Assembly (NCBI RefSeq): GCF_963678975.1 | Contig: NC_089280.1 | Location: forward strand, 14,521,280 to 14,585,279 | From: Dysidea avara | Lineage: Eukaryota; Porifera; Demospongiae; Dictyoceratida; Dysideidae | DNA: 64,000 bases | Reading direction: 5' to 3' | Position numbers and translations under genes: made by a program | Part shown: positions 32,049 to 43,477 of the stretch, piece after piece | How the letters are laid out: each line of letters starts with the position of its first letter | Position numbering within the stretch: the first letter of the stretch is position 1 | The notes under the pieces: generated by a model | What the model was told of the DNA's origin: nothing | The model's input: the letters and a program-made list of their open reading frames with translations, nothing else | Database searches by the model: none

Positions 32049-33650
32049 ATATTATTTTTTAGCATTTGCTGGTATAAAAGTAAAACCATTGCTTATTTTC
32101 CACCCTTCATGAAAGGTATTCTTTAGTAATTTCATTTCAACATGGTCCATAACCCCACTGATCCAGATGGTCTAGATGGGACCTAAAGTTTTAAAATGAG
32201 TGTGTATTGAGCTATACATCTTGGGCGTGATGTTGGCAGCAGTTGTCTCTAACATTGTCTGCATGAGCAATTAGCCAAGCACAAACACAGGTATCTAGTT
32301 TGCTTGTACACATCAATGATGAATAAGTAGACATACATACAATAACCATATTCATGTGAAACTTCAAATGTGCCGCCAGGTGTATATTTTGGCATAAATT
32401 ATAGCCCTCAAACCACAGGTGAGTATATATATACCTACCCAGGAACAGGTGAGTATATATATACCTGCCCAGGAACAGGTGAGTATATATATAATTATAT
32501 GTGTAACACTCACCTCAGATCAATGTAGCCAGGCTACAACTGGGCAGCAGTAGAAGTTGAGACTAAAATTGATTGTGGGGATTGATTAATACTCATGTGA
32601 TTAGGATGCACAACTTGGATTTTGACATGAAAACCACACAGATGGAGAGCATCATTTGTTATCCTCGCCATCCTACAAGCTAAAAAGCGTTGGGCTAAGG
32701 TGAGAACTAGTGCTATAGCTTATTCACCAGTCGTTTCCGCATGTTTTCAAATACGTACATGCCCCCATCACTCTGCACGGAGTGACCACTCTACAAACAA
32801 GCTTACATATCTAGGCTTTTAGTGAACTCCATAATTTTTCCATAAATGGTTCAATAGCACTGATTAAAATGTTAAAGTTGTGTAACCAAAATTCTCCGTG
32901 ATATCTATAGCTAGGATATGTCCGTTCATCGTAGCTGAATATAACCAGAATGTACTAGCTGCTGACCCATAATCGAAAATTTTAGGTATGCATATGTGAA
33001 TGGTTCAAGTAAAATCAAAGTATTATTGCCGTATTTTAAAAACTTATTTTTTTAAATACAATTATATAATTTAGTCCGTGAGGAATGTCATATCAACGTA
33101 ATAACTAATTTTGATAAATTTTGTGTATGGTGAAGTCATAATGATGATGTCATAATGCTAAATTTTAACTTAGCACATTTGTCGAATCACGCTTTGTAGT
33201 TGTTGATGTTGGTGGTATGAACATTTATATTTTTGGCAGGTGGTCAGGTTGTTTCATCACGTGATCTGGTGCCACGTGATCCCCTATCAGCGCAGGTCGG
33301 TGACAGGCGCGTAGCTACTTTTCGAGCCTTTGTTGTAATCTGTATGACTCGATGTTGGATTTTTGGCCCCTGCAGCTAACTCGAGCCTATCTGGGCGAGA
33401 GTTCCATAGCCCAAAGAAAGCCCATAATGGGGTAGTACGGGTTATAACTAAATAGCTAGCTGAAGTGTAAAATGATCATGTTGTTTGAGCTTAGTTTTCC
33501 TGTTGCCCAGATGAGGTCTTGTCACCTTTGATAGGCGCCGTTAAGTGTTAGCATGTGTGTCTACCTATTTGTGGTTGACCTGGCCACCTCGATGTAAACC
33601 ATGCCAGCAGCGCTGTTAGGAGCTGCAATTAGGTAATGGTTGTTGATACT
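32049..33650. other. Intergenic; short tandem repeat only
   Basis: 32415-32495 holds two full and one partial copy of a 30-bp unit starting ACAGGTGAGTATATATATAC. Nothing else can be named on either strand. Confidence 0.5.
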
Positions 33651-34429
33651 GACCAGCATAGAAAGGCCAGATGTTTCTGCCACCTTTATTGCAATTGATA
33701 TGGTCTGATGCCACCTCCTCTGTAATTGATATAGTCTGATGCTAACAGTATAAACTGTACGATGTTACTGGCATGGTCTAGCTGTCTTGTTCACTGCAGC
33801 TGATCATGGTGCAGTCTGGTGATGACATAGCTGAGGTATGTTTACTGTGCTGATGTTTCTGCCACCTCGTTGTGACCTGGTCCCGTACTAACGATATAGC
33901 TGATATGTGGCTGTAGTTACAGTGCATGGTAATAATGTATAGCTGTCCCAATTGTTTGCCACTGATGTAGATGGACGTTGACCGTATAGTGTTGTTGATG
34001 TAGCAGTCACCTCAACCGCAGCTGATGCCTGCAATATAGCTGCCGTGTAGATGTGTGATGACAGGTCACATTTGTGATTGATAATTGGGTAGCTGATGTG
34101 TGACTGTACTGTGATATCCACGTTAGTTTTACTGGGATTGATGCACCCAGGTACTAATGTCGTAGCAAACGTGACTGAAGAGCACTACCAGCAGTGTCAC
34201 ATTTATTGCAGTCAGCTGCAGGTGTTACCAGCATTGCTGAAGTGTGAGTGTACCGGCTGAGTTACCAAAGTAGCTGTCATATATTTATTGCAATTGATGC
34301 AATCAGACACACGTAGTAGATGTGTGATTGCAATGTAGTTGTCCCATTTAATGCGGCAGGTGCTGCCGATCGACATTGCTGATGTGTGACTATGAGCTCC
34401 CAACTTGCATGCCTGTGGTTGATGCAGTC
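33651..34429. repeat. Degenerate repeat region bordering the satellite
   Basis: Irregular recurrences of GATGTAGC, GTGTGACTGTA and GATGTTTCTGCCACCTC suggest an old, decayed tandem array. The words GATGTAGCT and GTGCTAC link it to the satellite that follows. Confidence 0.45.
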
Positions 34430-36455
34430 AGGTGCTACTCATCTTACAAGTGCTACTGATGTAGCTCATGTTCGCGTGTTACTGACATAACTCATGTTAC
34501 AAGTACTACCGAGGTAGCTTATGACCATGCTTGTGTGTTGCTCATATTTGCATGCTACTGACGTAACTCATGTTACAACTTACAAGTACTACCAAGGTAG
34601 CTCATTTGTAGATAGTTCATGTTTGAGTGCTACCAGTGTAGCCCTTGTTTGAGCGCTGACGTAGCCCCCGTTTACCAATGTAGGTCATGTTCGAGTACTA
34701 CTGAGATAGCTCGTGTGTGAGTGCTATTGACATCACTCATAATTGAGTGCTGCCAACTTCCATCATCTGAGTGCTACCGACACAGCTCATGTATGGGAGC
34801 TACCAACGTAGCTCATATCTGGGTAATACCAATGTAGCTCATGTTTGAGTGCAACTGACGTAGCTCATGTTTGACTGCTACTGACGTAGCTCATGTTTGA
34901 ATGCTACGGACGTAGCTCATGTTCGAGTGCTATGGACGTAGCTCGTGTTTGAGTATTGCCAATGTAGCTCAAATCTGAGTGCTACCGATGTAGCTCATGT
35001 TTGAGTGCTACTGATGTAGCACATGTGAGTGCTACCAATTTAGCTCACATTGTGAGATGTAGCTCATGTTTGAGTACCAACTTACCTCGTTTCAGTATAA
35101 TACCAACATAGCTCATGTCTGGCTACTACTGATGTAGCTCATGTCTGGCTACTACTGATGTAGCTCATGTCTGAGTGTTAGTGACATATTGAGTGCTATA
35201 TACCGACATAGCTCGGGTTTGAGTACTACTGGCATAGCTCATGTGAGTGCTACCGACGTAGCTCATGTGTGAGTGCTACCGACATAGCTCATATTTAAAT
35301 GATGCTGGCGTAGCTGATGTTTTAGTGCTACTGACGTAACTCATGTTGAGTACTACCGACATAGCTCATGTGAGTGCTACTAACGCCGCTCATGTATAAG
35401 TGCCACCGGTGTAGCTGATGTTTGAGTGCTCCCGACATAGCTCATGTTTGAGTGCTACCGACATACAGTAGCTCATGTGTGAGTACTACCAACATAGCTT
35501 GCGTTGTGATATGTAGCTCGTGTTCGAGTACCAACTTACCTCATATCAGTACTACCAACATAGCTCATGTTTGAGTGCTACCGATGTAGCTTGTGTTTGA
35601 GTGCTACCGTACCGGCATAGCTCATTTGAGTTCTACCGACATAGCTCCTGTGTGAGTACTACCAACGTAGCTCACATTGTGATGTGTAGCTCATGTTTGA
35701 GTCCAAACTTACCTCATTTTAGTACTACCGGCATAGCTCATGTTTGGCTACTACCGATGTATCTCATGTCTCAGTGTTACTGACAGCTTGTATCTGGGTG
35801 TTACTGACCTGTTGAGTGCTACTGATGTAGCTCAGGTTTGAGTACTACTGACATAGCTTGTGTGAGTGCTACCGACATACGTAGCTCATGTGTGAGTGCT
35901 ACCGACGTAGCTTATGTTTGAGTGCTAATGGCGTAGCTGATGTTTGAGTGCTACCGACGTAGCTGATGTTTGAGTGCTACCGACGTAGCTCATGTTTGAG
36001 TGCTACCAACATAGCTCATGTGTGAGTGCTACCAACGTAGCTCACCTTGTGATATTTGGCTCATGTCTGAGCACTAACTTACCTCATTTCAGCCAACATA
36101 TATAGTTCATATTTGAGTGCTACTGACGTAGCTCATGTTTAATTGTTACTGACATAGCTCCTGTGTGAGTGCTACCAACGTAGCTCACATTGTGATATAT
36201 AACTCATGTTTGAGTACCATCTTACCTCGTTTCAGTACTACCAGCATAGCTGATGTCTGGCTACTACTGATGTAGTTCATGACTGAGTGTTGCTGACAGC
36301 TCATGTCTGGGTATTACTGACATATTGAGTGCTACCGACGTAGCTCAGGTTTGTGTACTAGTGAATGTGGGTGCTACTGACGTAGCTCATGTGTGAGTTC
36401 TACTGATGTAGCTCGTGTTTGAGTGCTACCGACGTAGCTCTTGTTTGAGTGGTAC
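34430..36455. repeat. Satellite of ~26-bp units with higher-order structure
   Basis: About 75 diverged units of the type GTAGCTCATGTTTGAGTGCTACCGAC. A marker variant (CACATTGTGATATGTAGCTC, followed by ACTTACCTCRTTTCAGTA) recurs near 35046, 35501, 35673, 36043 and 36186, showing that blocks of several units were duplicated together. No ORF of note. The right end passes into a truncated MITE-A. Confidence 0.9.
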
Positions 36456-36509
36456 CATAGTGCGTATATCTTGTTAAGCCAGTGCGTATATCTCATTCAC
36501 TCAAGATAT

Positions 36510-36891
36510 TTCACGTGTTTGCCATGAGCGGTGAGTCCATTACTGAGTACGTTTTTCCTTTTATCACCTTTCTTCACTACATATAGAGACTATGTCAGTG
36601 AAAAAAGGTTGATCACGTAGTGACGTGACATAAACAAACGCCCATAACTCACGTATCCTTTAGTCTACTACAACAAAATGTTGATTTTCGAACTCCTCTT
36701 GAGTAGGCAAATAAGATGATATCCATGTTTTATCATTAGACTCTTTCTTCAGAAAGAACAAAGTGTTTAAAAATTTTACAATTTTTTTCAATAACACGAA
36801 TATTTTACCATTGCAATCAATGGCTTGTACTGAAAATTTAGGCTTGCACCATTATGTCAGGTTTTCACAGATCTGGTCACATATGCTCACC
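36510..36891. mobile_element. Truncated MITE-A copy 3
   Basis: Matches the right two-thirds of MITE-A copy 1 (ACCTTTCTTCACTACATA, CCCATAACTCACGTATCC) and ends in AGATCTGGTCACA followed by TA. The left part is missing where the satellite ends. Confidence 0.7.
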
Positions 36892-36929
36892 TGTGGTTTG
36901 AGGTACGTGACACACTACTGCACGTCATG

Positions 36930-37290
36930 CCCATTTGCAGGCTAATAGCCTGCCACGGATGCCGATACGATCAATCACATAAGCCACTCAGGCTAAGAGC
37001 CCTCCTACGCCAAGTGACTAATCACCCCAGTCGCCCCAGCCAATATGAGTATGATTGCTAAATTCGTTTCTGAAGACTTCAATGGTGGTTGCTTGTGGTT
37101 AGCAGCAGATAATGTTGTCACTATGTTCGTTGAAATGAACAGACGAGCCCTAGCAATATACAGAAATATGTCTAAAAGACTCAATCTGTGAGCCAACTCC
37201 ATCGCTAAAGGAAGTGTGTGACTAATCCTACAATGCCAAACTATGACGAAATACGCATGAGTTAGTTTATTATGTGCTCTTTGGTGCATG
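36930..37290. repeat. Repeat family M, copy 1
   Basis: Shares phrases with 46080-46510: TAATCACCCCAG, CCAGCCAATA, AGCCCTC, AACAGACRAG and TGCCAAACTATG. A 94-codon ORF on the minus strand is not kept in the other copy. Confidence 0.5.
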
Positions 37291-37318
37291 TTAATTATGA
37301 GGCATGGTATATATTATG

Positions 37319-37490
37319 TGAACCATGGCTGACTTCGGTGTATTGCACTTATATACACCCCTCATCCTCAGTCATCGGAAATTTACCAGTGATAAACCCC
37401 TCAGCTTCACCTGGGATTTATCACCAGTAAATTTCCTCTGACTTTGGACTCAGGGTGTATTTAAGCGCAATACACCTCATAGTCATGGTT
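37319..37490. mobile_element. Fold-back element, ~170 bp
   Basis: Left arm (ACCATGGCTGACTTCGGTGT...) and right arm (complement ending AGTCATGGT) are imperfect inverted copies across almost the whole unit, with the turn near CTCAGCTTCACC. No ORF. Confidence 0.6.
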
Positions 37491-37514
37491 TATATATATT
37501 ACATATATTATACA

Positions 37515-37733
37515 AGTAAAGTAAAAATTGGGAATTTTATGTTTGATTAGGGATCATAGGAAAAAAAGTAGGGAAACAAAGGAGGTCGCCTGCACCTGCA
37601 GATATACTAGCAAACATTTAATCCCTATTTTAGTCCATACCCATGGGAATAAATTTTCACTAGTATATCTGCAAGTGTAGGCAACCTCCCTTGTTACCCA
37701 TGGGATTGAATGTTCACTAGTATATGTAACCGG
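37515..37733. mobile_element. Fold-back family F, copy 2, apparently cut by MITE-A copy 2
   Basis: Left end TACAAGTAAAGTAAAAATTG and GATTAGGGATCATAGGAAAA as in copy 1. The right arm reads CACTAGTATATCTGCA once internally, and MITE-A copy 2 sits in a second CACTAGTATA. The right end of the element is not found beyond the MITE. Confidence 0.5.
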
Positions 37734-37734
37734 A

Positions 37735-38371
37735 TCTGCAAAAACCCGACATAATGGCACACTTTTCAAATTATTTATTATTGAATATTTATAATCTACT
37801 TAGCCAAGTATATGCTCTGACCAAGTTTTAGCCTTGTATGCCAAAAACTTTTGGAATTACAGCCCTACAAAGTAGCAACAACAGAAAGATCGATTTGTAC
37901 AGCAAGTATTGGGAAAATAAATTACATGTGCTTACAAAAACGGTTGTAACTTACAAACGCAATGCAGTACAGAGTTGTCACTTGCACCATTGTGTTTGCC
38001 ATCAATAGGGGAGTCCATTACTGGGTAAGGTTTGTCTTCTGTTACCATTCTTCACTGCATACAGAGACGAAATCAGTGAAGAAAAATCGATCGCATACAA
38101 TCGTTTCGACGTCACGTAAACAAATGCCATAACTTACGTATCCTTTAGTCTATTACAACGAAACAAAGATTTTTGAACTCCTTTTGAGTAGGCGAATAAG
38201 ATGATATCCAGGTTTTTATCATTGGATCCTTTCTTCACAAAGAACAAAGCGTTAAAAAATTTTACAAATTTTTTTTTCAATTACGTAAATATTTTACCCA
38301 TTGCAATCAATGGCTTATACTGAAAATTTAGGCTTGCACCATTATGTCAGGTTTTCGCAGATCCGGTCACA
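37735..38371 (+). mobile_element. MITE-A copy 2
   Basis: 637 bp, left TGTAACCGGATCTGCAAAAA, right end complementary to TGTGACCGGATCTGCGAAAA, flanked by TA (37733-37734, 38372-38373). Similar to copy 1 over its whole length. Confidence 0.85.
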
Positions 38372-38389
38372 TATCTGCACATATACACT

Positions 38390-39115
38390 GGAAGCTGAAC
38401 CCACGCATACTTCATCAAAAGAAAGGATGGTGCCAGAGTTAATGTTTTTGTCTAAACATGCACTCCAGTTATCAATTACTGACTCGAAGGTGAAGTGGCC
38501 ATTACGCTTTGCTTTCAGCTATATTCAACTCATTACACAGCGCTACCAATGAAGAACAGTAGGAGAAGCGCCTCTGCAGTCACCTCAAAGAATACGGATG
38601 ATTCGTGCACCCCAACTATCAATTACTGACTCGAAAGTGATGGCCATTACGCTTCACTTTCAGCCCATCACACAGCGTTGCAAATGAAGAACAGTAAGCA
38701 CCTCTGCAGTCTATCCAGTCACTACAGAAAATATGGACGATTCCCATTTACAAAATAATGTACGGAAGCCATGCATCATGCTACCATGAATTGACCACCT
38801 TGGGCTGTCAGCACAAATAAATGGGACACAAAGGACGACAAAGGTAAGTCCATGATGTGTGCATTGTATGTACTGCGGTGTGCCAAAAGGGACATCTTGG
38901 GACGAAGTGACATCGAACAGTGGATAAATCAAGCCTGTAGCCTTAGCCGTTATCAAGTTATGCCTGCCTGAAGGCATCAGGCAGGCAGGCAGTTAGTCAG
39001 TAGAAAATTCCATGCCAGAATAGTATTGTGAAGCTGGTTTTAGGGTGATTTTTTTTTGGTCAAAACACCCAAACCTCCATGATCCCTATTATAAAGTACT
39101 GCCACACTGTATACT
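38390..39115. repeat. Repeat family R, copy 2 (inverted relative to copy 1)
   Basis: Runs in reverse: the GCATACTTCATC-containing end is at 38390-38430 and the TTTGG...CTCCATGATCCCTA end near 39080. It contains three diverged internal duplicates and a short GGCAGGCAGGCAG run at the position where the 49.9-kb copy has its large CCTG expansion. Confidence 0.65.
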
Positions 39116-39552
39116 ATGATATAGCTCCTGTATGTTCCTTCAGATTGCAACACATTTCTTACCATATGAGCAATTGCCCACATGATGTATTCTATCTAGA
39201 CTTCAGCTCAACTTCCAGTGTCTATTTTTGTGCTGATTAGAGATCTTAAGTGTTTGTTCGTTCATAGCACTTGAAGGTAAAATATAACCACCTTGGCGAA
39301 AGAGGCTGAGGACAAGACCATTTAATTTCAATCAATTTGCAGCAATAACCTGCTCTGCAGCCTTGCGAGTGCATACACTGATTAATTTGTCGTCTCATGT
39401 AATCCAATCCGAATCTGTCCTGGATATTCTAGGATGCATTGCATTATCAAGTAGTACACATATCACATTTTTCCTGGCAGACCAAGCCAATAATACCATC
39501 TACAGTCACTCCAATGACTTGTCAAAGTTTCCAGAGTGCTGTATGTGCCTAC
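39116..39552. other. Intergenic, nothing recognised
   Basis: A 92-codon plus-strand ORF (39363-39641) runs into the adjacent hAT-like element and has no known domain. Confidence 0.4.
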
Positions 39553-39815
39553 TAGTGATGCCACGATATGAAAATATTAATATCACGCTTATCACGATAT
39601 CATGGGACTTATATCATGATAGTCACAATAAGATGAATTGAATGTGTTAATATTTCCTGACAGGTTTTATTCAATCAATTTATTATAACAATGATTTGAC
39701 AAAGTTGACAATTGTTTTTTATTCATTGCCACATGTTACCAGAGAAATAACCTCATATTTTGAAATATCAAGTCACTTTTCACTAAATATAGTTTGTGAT
39801 TTTTATATCACGATA

Positions 39816-40453
39816 TGTGACCCAGTCTGGGAAAACCGGGCTTATTGCCTATTTAAAAGTATCGAGAAATGCCAATTTTAAGTATTTAGTGTGCTGTAGC
39901 TTGCCAACAGTTGAAGCTATGTGTACCAAATTTCACACGTTTTACACCAATTCCTTACCTTCCAGAGCATCCACTGTGCAAGTAGCCAACAACTAAGTTT
40001 CCCGCCATTTTAGATAGTTTTAAAACCGAGGTTGACTGTATCAGGTGAGCTAAAAAATGGGTGGGAGGCGGGGGCCCTAGAAGGCGGGCAAGATGGTGTT
40101 CAAAAATTGAAAAGGAAGGCATAGGGATGAATTAGGCCAAGTTTTGGGCCATTCAGGTCTCAAAATTGACTAAAATGAAAGAAGATTCACAGCAGAGGTA
40201 CTTATTCAATACCACAGAGCTGTACAGCCACATACAGTAATCCCCAGGCTGACCAGGGCTCCATTAAGGCCCCACACCGCCCGTACGGATTGCCACTGGG
40301 CTTGGGAAAAGCAGCCAGCAAAACCAGACCACTCAAGTCTAGCTGATTTTTATTGTGGAATTAGATAGTTTATTCATGTAGCTTCATGTCCTGGGTGAAA
40401 AATCGAATCTGCTGACATGGGCGATAAGACTGGTTCTGTCAGACTGGGTCACA
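39816..40453 (+). mobile_element. MITE-B copy 1
   Basis: Left TGTGACCCAGTCTGGGAAAA, right end complementary to the same type (GGCGATAAGACTGG...CAGACTGGGTCACA). TA precedes at 39814-39815 and follows at 40454-40455. No significant ORF. Confidence 0.85.
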
Positions 40454-40455
40454 TA

Positions 40456-41082
40456 TGACCCAGTCTGGGAAAACCGGGCTTATCGCCTATATAAAAGAAT
40501 CGAGAAACACCGGTTTCAAGTATTTAGTGTGTTGTAGCTCGCCAATGGTTGAAGCTATGTGTACCAATTTTTCACACGTTTTACACCAATTCCTTACCTT
40601 CCAGAGCATCCACTGTGCAAGTAGCCAACAACTAAGTTTCCCGCCATTTTAGATAGTATTTAAACCAAGGTTGACTGTATCAGACGAGCTGCAAATTGGG
40701 TGGGAGGCGGGTAAGATGGTATTCAAAAATTGAAAAGGAAGGCCAAGGGGTGAATTAGGCCAGGTTTTGGGCCATTGAGGTCTCAAAACTGGCTAAAATG
40801 AAAGGAAATTCACAGCAGAGGTACTTATTCAATACCACAGAGCTGTACAGCCACATACAGTCATCCCCAGGCTGACCAGAGCTCCATTAAGGCCCCAGAC
40901 CACACGTACAGATCACCACTGGGCTTGGGAAAAGCAGCCAGCAAAACTAGACCACTCAAGTCTAGCTGATTTTGATTGTGGAATTAGATAGTTTATTCAT
41001 GTAGCTTTGTGTCCTGGGTGAAAATTCGAATCTGCTGACATGATATGGGCGATAAGACCAGTTTTTTTCAGACTGGGTCACA
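40456..41082 (+). mobile_element. MITE-B copy 2, head-to-tail with copy 1
   Basis: Starts TGACCCAGTCTGGGAAAA, two bases shorter than its relatives, directly after the TA that ends copy 1. It ends GACTGGGTCACA with TA at 41083-41084. Same orientation as copy 1 and very similar inside. Confidence 0.85.
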
Positions 41083-42416
41083 TATAGCTTTTTCTCTCAC
41101 GATTATCGTGAAGTGCTTCTCTCACGATTATCGCGATATACAATATATTGTGGTATCACTAGTACATACCAATTCTTCATAATGTAGACTTGACAAATTT
41201 AAAGCTATGAAAATTGTTAGCCAGACATGTATTGTAACCATCCCGTGATGGTATTGCTTTATAACCTGATCATGTGTTGATGTGGATGGTTTTCCGAAAG
41301 AGGTCATGCACATAACACTTCCTAACTTCATCCTACATATTTGGCACAATGTTTCATCAGCCCAATAGTCAGCCCTGCATTAGAGCATAGATTATCTGCA
41401 AGAGCAAAAGGAGAATATATGTGCAGTGTTGGGGGTAACGCGTTACATAATATTATTACTTTTATGGTAACTAAGTAATATAACAAAATACGCTATAAAA
41501 CATGTAATATATAGTACAATCAAAAATGGCAATTCCGTGACCACTCTTCGGCTAACATGTTTTGATGATTGATTTCACTTCTTGGGGTCATTTATTGAAA
41601 ATTTAGCTCCCTGGTCCCTCCCAAAAGTCCCGGCATTTTTTTGCTATGAGACGAAATTTAAAATTGCTGCTAGCTCAACCTAAATCAGGATATGCTGCAT
41701 ACAATAGAGCACAAAGACACTTTTTAGGATAAATAAACCTCAAGAATTCCAATTCTGGCATCAGTTTCATGCTATTACCTTTATTAGACACAATATTCAA
41801 TAATAGTTTCAATTGGAAGCACAAAAAAAGCATAAAATCGAGGTAAAATGCTTCAGTATATACATGTAGAAACTTGCGTAAGGCAAAATGAAACTTGCAC
41901 ATTTGATGAGGTAGCAGTATGTGCATGATCATGCAGGAATATTGAGATTTAGTATAAATACAGAAATTTTTGAGCCACTAGTTCAGTCACTTTAAGTCGT
42001 CAATTAGGGTAAGTCACCTTTTATAACACAAGAATTTACAGTACTAACTGCTATACTCCTATCCCTCTGATCGATCAAATTTAGTTGCAAAGAAACACCC
42101 AAAAGCACATTATTTTTTGCAGCTGCATCAAGAAAAGGTATGTGAACTAAATGGTTATTTTGGTATCATAGTTAATCCCATTTTGGCCATAAACATGTAG
42201 ACTCACTGTAACAAGAATAATGGAGACAGCTGAAGTACCATGCATGCTTCAGTGTGGTGAGCCTTGTAATCCAGTCACGGATGCCATTGGTTCCACTGAG
42301 AGGTGGGGGAGTATCAGGCAAGAGGCTCTCCTCTGGAAAGGTCTAGACAAGTTTTGGAAATGTTCATAAATGCATAAATTGGATGAAAGGTCCAGTCAAA
42401 CACTTTATTCATCAGA

Positions 42417-42941
42417 TTGATGCTTAGCAATACCAAGAAATTGGAACAGGCTCAAAAAAGACAGAAGAAACATGAAGTGGATGAATGCCAGTCGCAATCT
42501 TCATCCATAGCTGAGGTTAGTTCCCAAGATGAAGCTCCAGCTGCCAAGAGGCTGCGATCAAGTTTAGGGCTGATTCATGACAAAAACAAATGTGTTTGGT
42601 GTTGCAAACCAGAATCAGCAAAGCATCCAGAGTCAAAGCTTTTGTTTATTTCATATGACCATACATGGGCTTCTTTCAAGAACCACACAGTGGCCCTTGA
42701 AGATCAGAAAATGCGTGACAGAATCAACTGTCTGATTGATTCTGCAGATGATCAGCCCTATGCTCTTGAAATCAGGTATCATCACAAATGCTGGCTGAAG
42801 TATGTATGGAAATTCCAGAAAATGAGTGAAGATGATAAGCTTCCGCAAATGCAGAACATTACTTATTGTGAGGTTCAGGCTATGTTTTTTGACCACAATC
42901 GAAAGGTAATCTTTGAGGAGCATGAGTACTGTCAAATATGA
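42417..42941 (+). CDS. Transposon ORF, left arm, function unknown
   Basis: 174 codons, or fewer if a downstream ATG is used. It has a basic, Gln/Lys-rich N-terminus (KKLEQAQKRQKKHEVDEC), then a region with regularly placed cysteines and histidines (KCVWCCKPESAKHPESK, then EIRYHHKCWLKYVWKF) that looks like a zinc-binding module of the kind found in transposon-linked proteins of invertebrates. It does not contain a DDE core. The frame runs to the centre of the palindrome and stops in the loop, so it is probably a 5' fragment of a longer protein. Confidence 0.5.
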   Translation: MMLSNTKKLEQAQKRQKKHEVDECQSQSSSIAEVSSQDEAPAAKRLRSSLGLIHDKNKCVWCCKPESAKHPESKLLFISYDHTWASFKNHTVALEDQKMRDRINCLIDSADDQPYALEIRYHHKCWLKYVWKFQKMSEDDKLPQMQNITYCEVQAMFFDHNRKVIFEEHEYCQI

Positions 42942-42957
42942 GGAGTACTCATGCTCC

Positions 42958-43477
42958 TCAAAGATTAATTACCTTTCGAGTGTGGTCAAAAAAACATAGT
43001 CTGAACCTCACGATAAGTAATGTACTACATTTGAATTTCCAAACATACTGCAGCCAGCATTTGTGATGATACCTGATTTCAAGAGCATAGGGCTGATCAT
43101 CTGCAGAATCAATCAGACAGTTGATTCTGTCACGCATTTTCAAGGGCCACTGTGTGGTTCTTGAAAGCAGCCCATGTATGGTCATATGAAATAAACAAAA
43201 GCTTTGACTCTGGATGCTTTGCTGATTCTGGTTTGCAACACCAAACACATTTGTTTTTGTCATGAATCAGCCCTAAACTTGATTGCAGCCTCTTGGTAGC
43301 TGGAGCTTCATCTTGGGAACTAACCTCAGCTATGGATGAGGATTGCGACTGGCATTCATCCACCTCACGTTTCTTCTGTCTTTTTTGAACCTGTTCTAGT
43401 TTCTTGGTATTGCTAAGCATCAATCTGCAGGAATCATGAATAAAGTGTTTGACTGGACCTTCACCCAATCTATGCAT
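42958..43477 (-). pseudogene. Inverted second copy of the palindrome ORF, frameshifted
   Basis: The frame starts at 43477 and encodes the same protein as the left arm (KKLEQVQKRQKKREVDEC, KCVWCCKPESAKHPESK). Near 43135 eight bases present in the left arm are missing, so NHTVALE is followed by a stop. The rest (MRDRINCLIDSADDQ...) continues in another frame to about 42958. Confidence 0.65.

Larger units (their letters stand above)
39553..41161. mobile_element. hAT-like element interrupted by two MITE-B copies
   Basis: Left end TAGTGATGCCACGATAT; right end complementary to TAGTGATACCACAATAT. The flanking octamers GTGCCTAC (39545-39552) and GTACATAC (41162-41169) agree at six of eight positions, compatible with an old hAT duplication. 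Without the two nested MITEs the element would be about 340 bp and has no transposase. Confidence 0.6.

Noticed and set aside
34430..36455. CRISPR-like array of short repeats
   Set aside because: Units are contiguous and diverged with no unique spacers, and the sequence is eukaryotic.
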